The notes under the pieces: generated by a model
Seen by the model: the letters and a program-made list of their open reading frames with translations, nothing else
Told to the model about the DNA's origin: nothing
Database searches by the model: none
Shown: positions 1 through 5,730 of the stretch, one piece after another
How positions within the stretch are numbered: the first letter of the stretch is position 1
Layout: every line of letters starts with the position of its first letter
Translations under genes and position numbers: made by a program
Assembly: GCA_900551775.1 (NCBI GenBank)
Contig: URXI01000146.1
Span: forward strand, 1-9,956
Reading direction: 5' to 3'
DNA from: an uncultured Eubacterium sp.
GTDB lineage: Bacteria; Bacillota; Clostridia; Peptostreptococcales; Anaerovoracaceae
Length of the DNA: 9,956 nt

Positions 1-42
1 GCGGCCGCCCGCCCTGCCTGGAAAAAAATTTCAAAAAGCATA

Positions 43-71
43 TTGACAATCCTAACTGTAACATATATAAT
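43..71 (+). promoter_or_regulatory. Consensus sigma-A promoter of the redox operon
   Basis: The -35 box TTGACA (43-48) and -10 box TATAAT (66-71) both match the consensus exactly and are separated by the optimal 17 bp. Transcription would start near 77-80, giving a leader of about 40 nt before the first gene at 121. A promoter this strong, overlapped by palindromic sequence, usually needs a repressor. The operon contains an Rrf2 regulator that could supply this. Confidence 0.88.
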
Positions 72-93
72 TACAGTAAAGTTAACTGTAATT
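55..93 (+). promoter_or_regulatory. Palindromic operator, candidate Rrf2-family binding site
   Basis: Three copies of one half-site are seen: ACTGTAA at 55-61, its inverse TTACAGT at 71-77, and ACTGTAA at 85-91. The second and third form a near-perfect 25-bp palindrome at 69-93, centred on base 81, with 11 of 12 base pairs matched (only 78/84 fail). It covers the end of the -10 box and the likely transcription start. The first and second copies form another inverted repeat around the -10 box. A length of about 25 bp suits Rrf2-family dimers such as IscR and CymR. That the Rrf2 protein encoded at 1663-2079 binds here is inferred. Confidence 0.65.
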
Positions 94-120
94 TGAAAAG
101 TAACAGATTAGGAGGGTGAG

Positions 121-669
121 ATGAAAAAATATAAAAAAATCATGGGAGTCCTGGCTGTAGTGTTGGTTTCAGTGCTGACCATGGCTGCCTGCGGGAGTGA
201 GAAACAGGTGGTAGAGTCTGCTGATAAGAGACCTAGCGCTGGCTTCGAAGATTTTGAAGGCGAACTTTTAGGCGGTGGTGTGGCAACGGAGGACATTTTT
301 ACAAAGGCAGATCTGACCATGGTCAACGTATGGGCGACGTACTGCAGCCCGTGTATCGAAGAGATGCCGGATCTGGGTAAGATTGCCAAAGACTATGAGG
401 GCAAAGGCTTCCAGATCGTAGGCATTGTCAGTGACACCTATGATTCAGAGGATCCGACGGCTCTGGACATTGTAGAGCAGACCGGCGCAGACTATGCCCA
501 CATCGTGCTGAACACGGATCTGGTGAATGGTCCTTTGCAAGATGTCCAAGTGGTGCCGACTACCTTCTTTGTCGACAAAAAAGGCAATAAGGTAGGGCAG
601 ACGATGACTGGAGGAAAGAGTGAAGACAACTGGAAGAAAGTCATCGACGATCTGCTGAGCCAGGTTTAG
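121..669 (+). CDS. TlpA/ResA-like thioredoxin-fold lipoprotein
   Basis: This 182-residue protein is predicted to be anchored to the outer face of the membrane as a thiol-disulfide oxidoreductase. A lysine-rich start and hydrophobic stretch (about 7-22) end in a lipobox, MAAC, with Cys24 as the lipidated residue. The thioredoxin domain spans about 41-182 and has a Trp-Ala-Thr-Tyr-Cys-Ser-Pro-Cys active site (Cys75, Cys78), followed by Glu-Glu-Met-Pro as in TlpA/ResA proteins. The cis-proline loop is Val-Val-Pro146-Thr-Thr. The length is normal for ResA-type proteins. AGGAGGG (110-116) supports the ATG start. It is the first gene of the redox operon, so its reductant is probably delivered by the membrane proteins encoded just downstream. 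The natural substrate cannot be told from sequence; cytochrome c maturation, repair of oxidised surface proteins and peroxide reduction are all possible. Confidence 0.9.
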   Translation: MKKYKKIMGVLAVVLVSVLTMAACGSEKQVVESADKRPSAGFEDFEGELLGGGVATEDIFTKADLTMVNVWATYCSPCIEEMPDLGKIAKDYEGKGFQIVGIVSDTYDSEDPTALDIVEQTGADYAHIVLNTDLVNGPLQDVQVVPTTFFVDKKGNKVGQTMTGGKSEDNWKKVIDDLLSQV

Positions 670-679
670 AGGAGGCCGT

Positions 680-817
680 ATGAAAAGAACTTTACTTGGA
701 GGAGTGATAGCAATTGCAGGTATCGCATTTATCATCGCAGGGGTCATGCGGGGAGAGATGGGAACGGTGTTTATGAAAGCGACAAAAGTATGTCTGGAGT
801 GTATCGGAATTGGATAA
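680..817 (+). CDS. CD1871A-family small CXXC membrane protein
   Basis: This 45-codon gene starts at ATG 680, four bases after an AGGAGG site (670-675) that directly follows the lipoprotein stop codon. The protein has one hydrophobic helix (about 5-23), a short basic linker, and a C-terminal Val-Cys38-Leu-Glu-Cys41-Ile-Gly-Ile-Gly. The helix followed by a CLECIGIG tail is what I recognise as the family named after C. difficile CD1871A. Its end overlaps the start of the polyferredoxin gene by 8 bases, which suggests translational coupling. The CXXC pair could relay electrons between the polyferredoxin and the lipoprotein, or bind a metal; both are inferences. Topology is uncertain because basic residues flank both sides of the helix. 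It is easily missed because of its size, but spacing, ribosome binding site and family match make it a convincing gene. Confidence 0.85.
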   Translation: MKRTLLGGVIAIAGIAFIIAGVMRGEMGTVFMKATKVCLECIGIG

Positions 818-1673
818 AAAGATAAAAAAAGCGAAAGACAACATGAGGCTGTGGGTGCAGGTCGCTTTTACCGCCGTGACCAATGGATATCTGATCGGTT
901 TCGTGCAGGGGAAAATTTATACAGGACCGACAAAGAATCTCTGCGTGCCGGGACTCAATTGTTATTCCTGCCCGGGGGCGCTAGGGGCCTGCCCCATTGG
1001 CTCTCTGCAGGCGGTCCTCGGCAGCAGGGACTACAAGTTTTCCTTTTATGTCATCGGATTTCTGCTGCTGTTTGGCTCGCTGCTAGGACGATTCGTCTGC
1101 GGATGGCTCTGTCCTTTCGGCCTGGTTCAGGATCTGCTCTACAAGATTCCTTTTGTAAAGAAGATGAAGAATCTGCCGGGCCACGGGGTGCTCAGGTGGT
1201 TGAAATATGTGATTTTGATCGTCTTTGTGATCTTGCTTCCACTGTTCGCCGTGGATATTTTCGGACAGGGAAAACCCTGGTTTTGTGAATACATCTGCCC
1301 CAGCGGGACTTTGACGGGGGGAATTCCTCTGGTACTTGCAAGCGAACCGCTGCGGCAGACCATCGGATTCCTCTATGCCTGGAAGATGGCGATTCTCGTC
1401 CTCCTGGTGCTGCTGTCGGTGATGGTGTATCGGCCGTTCTGCAAATACCTGTGCCCACTGGGGGCGCTATACGGTCTGTTCAATCCTATCGCTTTCAAAC
1501 GATTTGAGATCGACACATCAAAATGCGTAAGATGCGGCAAATGCCAGAGGGTCTGCAAAATGGACATTAAAGTGTGGGAACAGCCCAACAGCCTGGAGTG
1601 TATCCGGTGCGGCGACTGCATCAAAAGCTGCCCGACTGGGGCTTTGAGGAAAGGAAGGAAAAATGACGAGTGA
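810..1673 (+). CDS. Membrane polyferredoxin (NapH/CcoG-like 4Fe-4S protein)
   Basis: This 287-residue protein has about four membrane segments (near 14-34, 77-96, 131-150, 187-207) and many cysteines. An N-terminal loop holds Cys45, Cys51, Cys54 and Cys61. Three CxxxCP motifs lie at membrane borders (Cys97/101, Cys159/163, Cys211/215), a pattern typical of NapH, NosR and CcoG relatives. The C-terminus has two 4Fe-4S ferredoxin motifs, Cys239-242-245-249 and Cys264-267-270-274, probably cytoplasmic. Such proteins pass electrons between cytoplasmic donors and membrane or extracytoplasmic partners. The listed start is a TTG overlapping the preceding gene, with GGAG at 796-799. An ATG at 843 (residue 12) is a possible alternative but has only a weak ribosome binding site. 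The 3' end overlaps the Rrf2 gene by 11 bases. Electron transfer to the lipoprotein encoded upstream is inferred from gene order. Confidence 0.88.
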   Translation: MDKKIKKAKDNMRLWVQVAFTAVTNGYLIGFVQGKIYTGPTKNLCVPGLNCYSCPGALGACPIGSLQAVLGSRDYKFSFYVIGFLLLFGSLLGRFVCGWLCPFGLVQDLLYKIPFVKKMKNLPGHGVLRWLKYVILIVFVILLPLFAVDIFGQGKPWFCEYICPSGTLTGGIPLVLASEPLRQTIGFLYAWKMAILVLLVLLSVMVYRPFCKYLCPLGALYGLFNPIAFKRFEIDTSKCVRCGKCQRVCKMDIKVWEQPNSLECIRCGDCIKSCPTGALRKGRKNDE

Positions 1674-2079
1674 ATTTACCATAGCAGTGCATGCGCTGGT
1701 GTTCTTGAATCATAAGGGTGAGACTCTTGACAGTGAAACCCTTGCGGAAAATGTCTGCACCAACCCTGCGCGCGTCAGAAAAGTGATGGCAAAACTGAAA
1801 AAGGCTGGTTTTGTCGCCACAAAGGAAGGCGTAAGAGGCGGATATTCCATGGCGAAGGATGCGAAAGAAATCAACCTGTGCCAGATTGGAGATGCCTTGG
1901 ACGTGGACTTTGTCAAAGCCTCCTGGAAATCCGGCAACCCGGAGATGAACTGCCTCGTCGCTTCTGGCATGGCGGGAATCATGGACGGCATTTACGAGGA
2001 ACTCAACGAAGTGTGCAGAAAAAAAATAGAACGTATTACGATTGATGATATCAACAACAAAATATTTAAGGAGGCTTAG
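1663..2079 (+). CDS. Rrf2-family transcriptional regulator
   Basis: This 138-residue protein has an N-terminal winged helix-turn-helix (about 1-65) with the Rrf2 signature: Leu-Ala-Glu followed by Pro-Ala-Arg-Val-Arg-Lys and a wing of Gly-Val-Arg-Gly-Gly-Tyr. A dimerisation helix follows (about 98-120). Rrf2 members that sense with an Fe-S cluster (IscR, NsrR, RsrR) carry a cluster-binding loop, with three cysteines in IscR and NsrR. Here only Cys97 lies in that region; Cys32, Cys73 and Cys118 are elsewhere. It therefore looks like the cluster-free subgroup that includes YwnA, and a single-thiol switch at Cys97 is possible. The gene overlaps the polyferredoxin gene by 11 bases, with GGAAGG just upstream (1653-1658), and ends 3 bases before the oxidoreductase gene. 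Autoregulation through the palindrome at 69-93 is inferred. Confidence 0.9.
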   Translation: MTSEFTIAVHALVFLNHKGETLDSETLAENVCTNPARVRKVMAKLKKAGFVATKEGVRGGYSMAKDAKEINLCQIGDALDVDFVKASWKSGNPEMNCLVASGMAGIMDGIYEELNEVCRKKIERITIDDINNKIFKEA

Positions 2080-2082
2080 ACC

Positions 2083-3447
2083 ATGAAAAAGTATGATGCA
2101 ATAATGATCGGATTCGGCAAAGGCGCAAAGACACTGGCCGGCAAACTGGCTGCAGGCGGCAGCAAGGTGGCTATGACTGAAAAGGATGCGGGAATGTATG
2201 GGGGCACCTGTATCAACGTGGGCTGTATCCCGTCCAAATCCCTGGTGAGAAGTTCCGGCCTGTCGGCGTTGGACGCTGAAGCACCTTTTGAAGAGAAGGC
2301 GGAAAAATATCGCCTTGCCATCGAAGAGAAGCGGCGCGTCACAGGTATGCTCCGCGGCAAGAATTACAGCAAGTTAGCCGATCATCCCAATATTGACGTG
2401 ATTCTGGGCAAAGCTTCCTTCGTCTCCAATACGGTCGTGCAGATCGAGACGGAAAGTGAGACATTTGAAATCGAAGGAGAGAAAATCTTTATCAATACAG
2501 GCGGCACACCAGTGATTCCGGCAATCGAGGGGCTTTCCGGCAATCCTTATGTTTATACCAGTGCAGCTTTGATGGATCTTGACCAGCTTCCTCAGCACCT
2601 GGTTATCATCGGCGGCGGTTATATCGGGTTGGAGTTTGCGTCCATGTACGCTGGTTTCGGCGCAAAAGTTTCTGTCGTACAGGATGGGGACACTTTTATT
2701 CCGAGGGAAGACAGAGATATTGCAGAGGCAATCAAAGGTGCACTGGAAGAAAAGGGCGTCAGCTTTTACCTGGGCGCAAAGACGGAGAAGGTAGAGGCTG
2801 GGGAAGGACGCGCCGTAGTCAGATTGAACTGGCAGGGCAGTGACACGGCTCTCGAAGCGGAAGCCGTTTTGGTGGCCACTGGCAGAAAAGCCAACACTGC
2901 AGAACTGCAGGCCAATCAGGCAGGCGTAGAACTGGATAAGCGGGGAGCTGTTATCGTAGATGAAAATCTGAAGACCACAGCGGAGAATATCTGGGCCATG
3001 GGCGATGCCAAAGGCGGATTACAGTTTACTTATGTTTCTTTAGACGATTTCCGCATCATCTGGTCGCAAATGAACGGGGGTCAGTATTCCCAGGCGGCGA
3101 GAAAAAACGTGCCATACAGCGTATTCATCACGCCGTCATTCTCCAGAGTGGGACTCAACGAGGAAGAGGCGCGGAAGGCGGGTTACAATGTAAAGATTGC
3201 CAAGCTGCCTGCTGCTGCCATTCCAAAGGCACAGGTGCTGAAAAGTCCGGTTGGATTGCTGAAGGCAGTGATCGACGCTGACACCGACCGGATTCTCGGC
3301 GCAATGCTTTTCTGTGAAGAGTCCTACGAGATGATCAACACCGTCAAGCTGGCAATGGATCTGGGTGCAGACTATCACGTACTAAAAAATCAGATCTTTA
3401 CCCACCCGACCATGAGCGAAGCGCTGAATGATTTGTTTGAAATTTAA
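2083..3447 (+). CDS. RclA-like FAD/NAD(P) disulfide oxidoreductase
   Basis: This 454-residue flavoprotein belongs to the class I pyridine nucleotide-disulfide oxidoreductases. It has an FAD-binding Gly10-Phe-Gly-Lys-Gly near the N-terminus, a redox pair in GGTC43INVGC48, a second nucleotide-binding motif Gly177-Gly-Gly-Tyr-Ile-Gly182, and the FAD motif Met-Gly307-Asp308. The C-terminal dimer-interface His441-Pro-Thr-Met-Ser-Glu446 supplies the catalytic base in this class. Of the family, the start (Ile-Gly-Phe-Gly-Lys then Met-Tyr-Gly-Gly-Thr-Cys) and the ending (His-Pro-Thr-Met-Ser-Glu-Ala-Leu-Asn-Asp-Leu-Phe) look most like E. coli RclA (YkgC), a cupric reductase linked to hypochlorite resistance. 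They resemble dihydrolipoamide dehydrogenase less, and no N-terminal metal-binding domain of the MerA type is present. AAGGAGG (2068-2074) supports the start. It is the last gene of the operon and is probably cytoplasmic. The substrate here is not proven. Confidence 0.85.
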   Translation: MKKYDAIMIGFGKGAKTLAGKLAAGGSKVAMTEKDAGMYGGTCINVGCIPSKSLVRSSGLSALDAEAPFEEKAEKYRLAIEEKRRVTGMLRGKNYSKLADHPNIDVILGKASFVSNTVVQIETESETFEIEGEKIFINTGGTPVIPAIEGLSGNPYVYTSAALMDLDQLPQHLVIIGGGYIGLEFASMYAGFGAKVSVVQDGDTFIPREDRDIAEAIKGALEEKGVSFYLGAKTEKVEAGEGRAVVRLNWQGSDTALEAEAVLVATGRKANTAELQANQAGVELDKRGAVIVDENLKTTAENIWAMGDAKGGLQFTYVSLDDFRIIWSQMNGGQYSQAARKNVPYSVFITPSFSRVGLNEEEARKAGYNVKIAKLPAAAIPKAQVLKSPVGLLKAVIDADTDRILGAMLFCEESYEMINTVKLAMDLGADYHVLKNQIFTHPTMSEALNDLFEI

Positions 3448-3464
3448 AGTATTATGAATTAACC

Positions 3465-3511
3465 GAAACGGTGCAGGGCGTATAGAAAATAATGCCTCTG
3501 CGCCGTTTCTT
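3465..3511 (+). terminator. Probable terminator of the redox operon
   Basis: An imperfect hairpin pairs GAAACGG-T-GCAGGG (from 3465) with the complementary stretch ending GCCGTTTC (3509), leaving a loop of roughly 15 bases. The downstream tract (TTCTTCATCCTCTT) is pyrimidine-rich rather than a clean T-run, so termination may be incomplete. Its position, 17 bases after the oxidoreductase stop and before a separate promoter, fits an operon end. Confidence 0.6.
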
Positions 3512-3546
3512 CATCCTCTTAAAGAAATAACTGTGACGGATTGTGA

Positions 3547-3575
3547 TTGCAAAAACTGCAAAAACATGGTAGTAT
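3547..3575 (+). promoter_or_regulatory. Probable promoter of the GntR regulator gene
   Basis: A -35-like TTGCAA (3547-3552) and -10-like TAGTAT (3570-3575) are spaced by 17 bp, each matching four of six consensus bases. The -10 region runs directly into the TTACATGTAA palindrome, so binding there would block transcription. The spacing to the GTG start (3608) is normal. Confidence 0.5.
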
Positions 3576-3590
3576 ATTACATGTAAAATG
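3574..3590 (+). promoter_or_regulatory. Operator copy 1, TTACATGTAA palindrome
   Basis: A perfect 10-bp palindrome, TTACATGTAA (3577-3586), lies within ATATTACATGTAAAATG. This 17-base stretch differs at only one base from the equivalent stretch in the dehydrogenase promoter (4323-4339). It abuts the -10 box of the regulator gene. It is most simply read as an autoregulatory site for the GntR protein. Confidence 0.65.
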
Positions 3591-3607
3591 CAGAGGAGGA
3601 CAGAGCA

Positions 3608-4261
3608 GTGGCAGACAAAGTTGAACGAAAATCCCTGGTGGATCAGGTGTATAATCTGATATTGAGGAAGATTCAGAGTCGGGAACTGGTCCCAGGAGAC
3701 AGACTGAATATAGAGGAACTGGCAAAGACCTTTGATGTCAGCAGGACGCCAGTCAGAGAGACCATCAATCGCCTGATTCAGGAGGGTTTCGTAGAGCAAA
3801 AACACAATGTTGGACCCAGCATCGTCAAATTAGATGAAGAACAGGAGCGAGATTTGATTGAGGCAAATGCGTATCTCTTTGATATCGTGATTGATACTTA
3901 CCAGCAGTTGGACACTCTCGATGCTTTAATAGCAGATTTGGAGGAAATTGTGGATGAACAGTCCAGCGCCTATGAGGCACAAGACGACAATGGCTTTCAT
4001 GAGGCGTCAGTAGGATTTCATAAGGTGATGATTGATTACTGTACGAACCAGACTATTAGAGAGTGCACCAAGAAAACACAGAATCAGATTAATATGTGTA
4101 CGTTCGCATATTTGGCGATTATAGAAAATCGCAAATTGAGTATTCAGGCGCATACTGTCATCAAGGATGCATTGAAAACAGGGGATATCGACAAGGCAAA
4201 GGCGTTGATGAAGGAACACAATCAGTTTTCAGAAATCGAGTATATGACAGAGAAACAATAA
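3608..4261 (+). CDS. GntR-family regulator with FCD (FadR-type) domain
   Basis: This 217-residue protein has the GntR winged helix-turn-helix at about 8-75, with the typical Gly30-Asp-Arg-Leu, Leu-Ala-Lys-Thr-Phe-Asp-Val-Ser-Arg-Thr-Pro-Val-Arg-Glu (38-51) and Leu-Ile-Gln-Glu-Gly-Phe. An all-helical FCD ligand-binding domain follows (about 80-210). FCD proteins often bind a metal with an Asp and three His. Here His138, His182 and His204 sit at the expected places, while the usual Asp four residues before the first His appears to be Ser134. The start is GTG at 3608 behind a strong AGGAGGA (3594-3600). Genes of this type often sense the substrate of a neighbouring catabolic pathway, here the dehydrogenase and transporter operon just downstream. 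The shared palindrome in both promoters supports this. The effector is unknown, and an amino acid or oxo-acid is a reasonable guess. Confidence 0.9.
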   Translation: MADKVERKSLVDQVYNLILRKIQSRELVPGDRLNIEELAKTFDVSRTPVRETINRLIQEGFVEQKHNVGPSIVKLDEEQERDLIEANAYLFDIVIDTYQQLDTLDALIADLEEIVDEQSSAYEAQDDNGFHEASVGFHKVMIDYCTNQTIRECTKKTQNQINMCTFAYLAIIENRKLSIQAHTVIKDALKTGDIDKAKALMKEHNQFSEIEYMTEKQ

Positions 4262-4268
4262 TTCATTG

Positions 4269-4305
4269 AAAAATTCCGGTCAAATAAGAAGGCTGGAATT
4301 TTTTT
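4269..4305 (+). terminator. Rho-independent terminator after the GntR gene
   Basis: AAAAATTCCGG (4269-4279) pairs with CTGGAATTTTT (4293-4303), including one G-T pair, around a 13-base loop. The descending arm runs into a seven-T tract (4299-4305). It lies 8 bases after the regulator stop and isolates that gene from the following operon. Confidence 0.85.
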
Positions 4306-4312
4306 GTGAAAA

Positions 4313-4341
4313 AACATATTGCATATTACATGTAATATGTT
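4313..4341 (+). promoter_or_regulatory. Operator copy 2, perfect 18-bp palindrome
   Basis: CATATTACATGTAATATG (4322-4339) reads identically on both strands and sits between the -35 and -10 boxes. A second overlapping inverted repeat pairs AACATATT (4313-4320) with AATATGTT (4334-4341). The core TTACATGTAA is the same as in the GntR gene promoter. It is most likely the target of the GntR regulator. Confidence 0.72.
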
Positions 4342-4346
4342 ATAAT
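4319..4346 (+). promoter_or_regulatory. Promoter of the dehydrogenase-transporter operon
   Basis: The -10 box TATAAT (4341-4346) is perfect. The best -35 is a weak TTGCAT (4319-4324) at 16 bp spacing, matching only the first three consensus bases. A perfect 18-bp palindrome fills the space between the boxes. A weak -35 with a central operator suits either repression or activation by the GntR protein. The leader to the ATG at 4391 is about 40 nt. Confidence 0.7.
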
Positions 4347-4390
4347 TAAGAAAAGTCAGAAACTTGTGAAAAGAAGACAGGAGGTTCATT

Positions 4391-5719
4391 ATGGAGAAAA
4401 GTTTATATTACCCATTGAAAGAAGAAGGACTCACGACGTTAAAAATTCGCTACGACTATCGCACGGACAAAGAGTATATCATTGCTGCCAAAGAATGGGA
4501 CAGCGACATGAAGTGGAGCGATTTCAACAAGACATTCTATGCAGAAAGTCTTTTGACTGAAAACGACATCAGACTGAATAACAGAGAGACAAGAGACTTG
4601 TACGAGAAATATGGTCTGACGGCCTATCTGAAGGAAATTTTCGATCTGTTACGCAAGGGAAAGTTTTTTGGGTTGGACTGCTATTATTACGACAAAAAGG
4701 ACATGCGCTTTACAGCAAACTTACATAGTGTCGTCCTGGGCGTCAATAACAAAGATCATGCCCTCTATACTGGAGGAATCAGGCGTCATGACCGCGATGA
4801 AGAGGAGATAGAAGTTATCATCGACGGTCTGAACTTGGGCCGTGCCCAGAGCCACAAGAACGTGGCATCCCAGATTCCTTACGGCGGCGGCAAAATTACG
4901 GTCGTGGCTGATGAGGCCGATTTAAACGATCCGGAAGAATTAGGCTTCCTTGCATTTGCTCTGGACCGGGTGCAATTCTTTACTGGCCCGGATATGCGTT
5001 ATCCGATAGAGCTGGCAGACGCTATGGCACCTTATTCGGCATATATTACAGCTGGCCCTTCCAATCCAATCGGTTCATCGGGTACGCCGACAGCCTGGGG
5101 TGTAGAGTGCGCTTTAAGGGAGGCGGTAAAATACCAGTTTGGCAGAGATTCCTTAAAGGGTCTGACCGTAGCCGTTATGGGTCTTGGTTCTGTAGGATAT
5201 GCACAGGCGGAATATCTAATCGCTGATGGAGCAAAGCTGATTGTCAGTGATATCAATGCAGAGACGCCAAAAAAACTGAAGGTAGAATATCCGGAGGCAG
5301 ATATCACCATTGTGGATAACGACGAAATTCTGCATGTGGAGGCTGACATCCTCTGTCCGTGTGCTGTAGGCGGGTTCCTTACCGAAGAGGTGATTCGTGA
5401 GCTGAATTTTAAGATGGTCTTTGGCGCGGCTAACAACCAGCTCCATGCCAGCAACAAAGAAGAAGAACTGCGCCTGGCGAAGATTTTGATGGACCGGGGC
5501 ATTTTGTATCAGGAGTGCTGGGTTCAAAACATCGGCGGTGTGATGAGCGGAGCGGAGATGTATACCAAAGGAGACAAGGCCGACAAAAAGCAGCTGATGG
5601 ACAGAATCGAAATGGTCTGCGCAGAGATAACAAGGAAAAATTTGACGGAAGCAGCAGAGAAAGGGATTACGCCAACTGAGAACGCTTACAACTCTGTGGA
5701 GGACCGGATCTACCTATAG
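4391..5719 (+). CDS. Glu/Leu/Phe/Val dehydrogenase-family enzyme
   Basis: This 442-residue protein resembles amino acid dehydrogenases that oxidatively deaminate an L-amino acid to the 2-oxo acid with NAD(P)+. The substrate domain has Thr-Gly-Gly-Ile-Arg, Ser-His-Lys156-Asn, and Gly-Gly-Gly-Lys168, aligning by eye with the two essential lysines of leucine dehydrogenase (68 and 80). Asp201 in Thr-Gly-Pro-Asp-Met matches the catalytic Asp. The Rossmann domain has Gly264-Leu-Gly-Ser-Val-Gly269 and an acidic Asp287 at the end of the second strand, which favours NAD+. Cys-Pro-Cys-Ala-Val-Gly-Gly and Gly-Ala-Ala-Asn-Asn-Gln-Leu match the Ala-Pro-Cys-Ala and Ser-Ala-Asp-Asn-Gln regions of leucine dehydrogenase. 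It is longer than leucine dehydrogenase (about 365) by an N-terminal extension of roughly 85-90 residues that I do not recognise. Met-Arg-Tyr replaces the usual Val-Gly-Thr after the Asp, so the substrate cannot be assigned. AGGAGGT (4379-4385) supports the start. Confidence 0.85.
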   Translation: MEKSLYYPLKEEGLTTLKIRYDYRTDKEYIIAAKEWDSDMKWSDFNKTFYAESLLTENDIRLNNRETRDLYEKYGLTAYLKEIFDLLRKGKFFGLDCYYYDKKDMRFTANLHSVVLGVNNKDHALYTGGIRRHDRDEEEIEVIIDGLNLGRAQSHKNVASQIPYGGGKITVVADEADLNDPEELGFLAFALDRVQFFTGPDMRYPIELADAMAPYSAYITAGPSNPIGSSGTPTAWGVECALREAVKYQFGRDSLKGLTVAVMGLGSVGYAQAEYLIADGAKLIVSDINAETPKKLKVEYPEADITIVDNDEILHVEADILCPCAVGGFLTEEVIRELNFKMVFGAANNQLHASNKEEELRLAKILMDRGILYQECWVQNIGGVMSGAEMYTKGDKADKKQLMDRIEMVCAEITRKNLTEAAEKGITPTENAYNSVEDRIYL

Positions 5720-5727
5720 GAGGTGAT
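5718..5727 (+). promoter_or_regulatory. Ten-base perfect Shine-Dalgarno overlapping a stop codon
   Basis: AGGAGGTGAT complements the 3' end of 16S rRNA over ten bases. It begins within the dehydrogenase TAG stop (5717-5719) and sets the transporter start at GTG 5731. This suggests tightly coupled, high-level translation of the transporter from the same mRNA. Confidence 0.85.
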
Positions 5728-5730
5728 ATC

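Noticed and set aside
1..20. A NotI recognition sequence (GCGGCCGC) at the very first base, in a GC-rich patch followed by AT-rich DNA
   Set aside because: It could be a fragment end or the tail of an upstream feature, but 20 bases are not enough to support either.
5032..5502. A 156-codon open frame on the minus strand
   Set aside because: It is antisense to the well-supported dehydrogenase, has low-complexity Ser/Ala composition and no recognisable motif.
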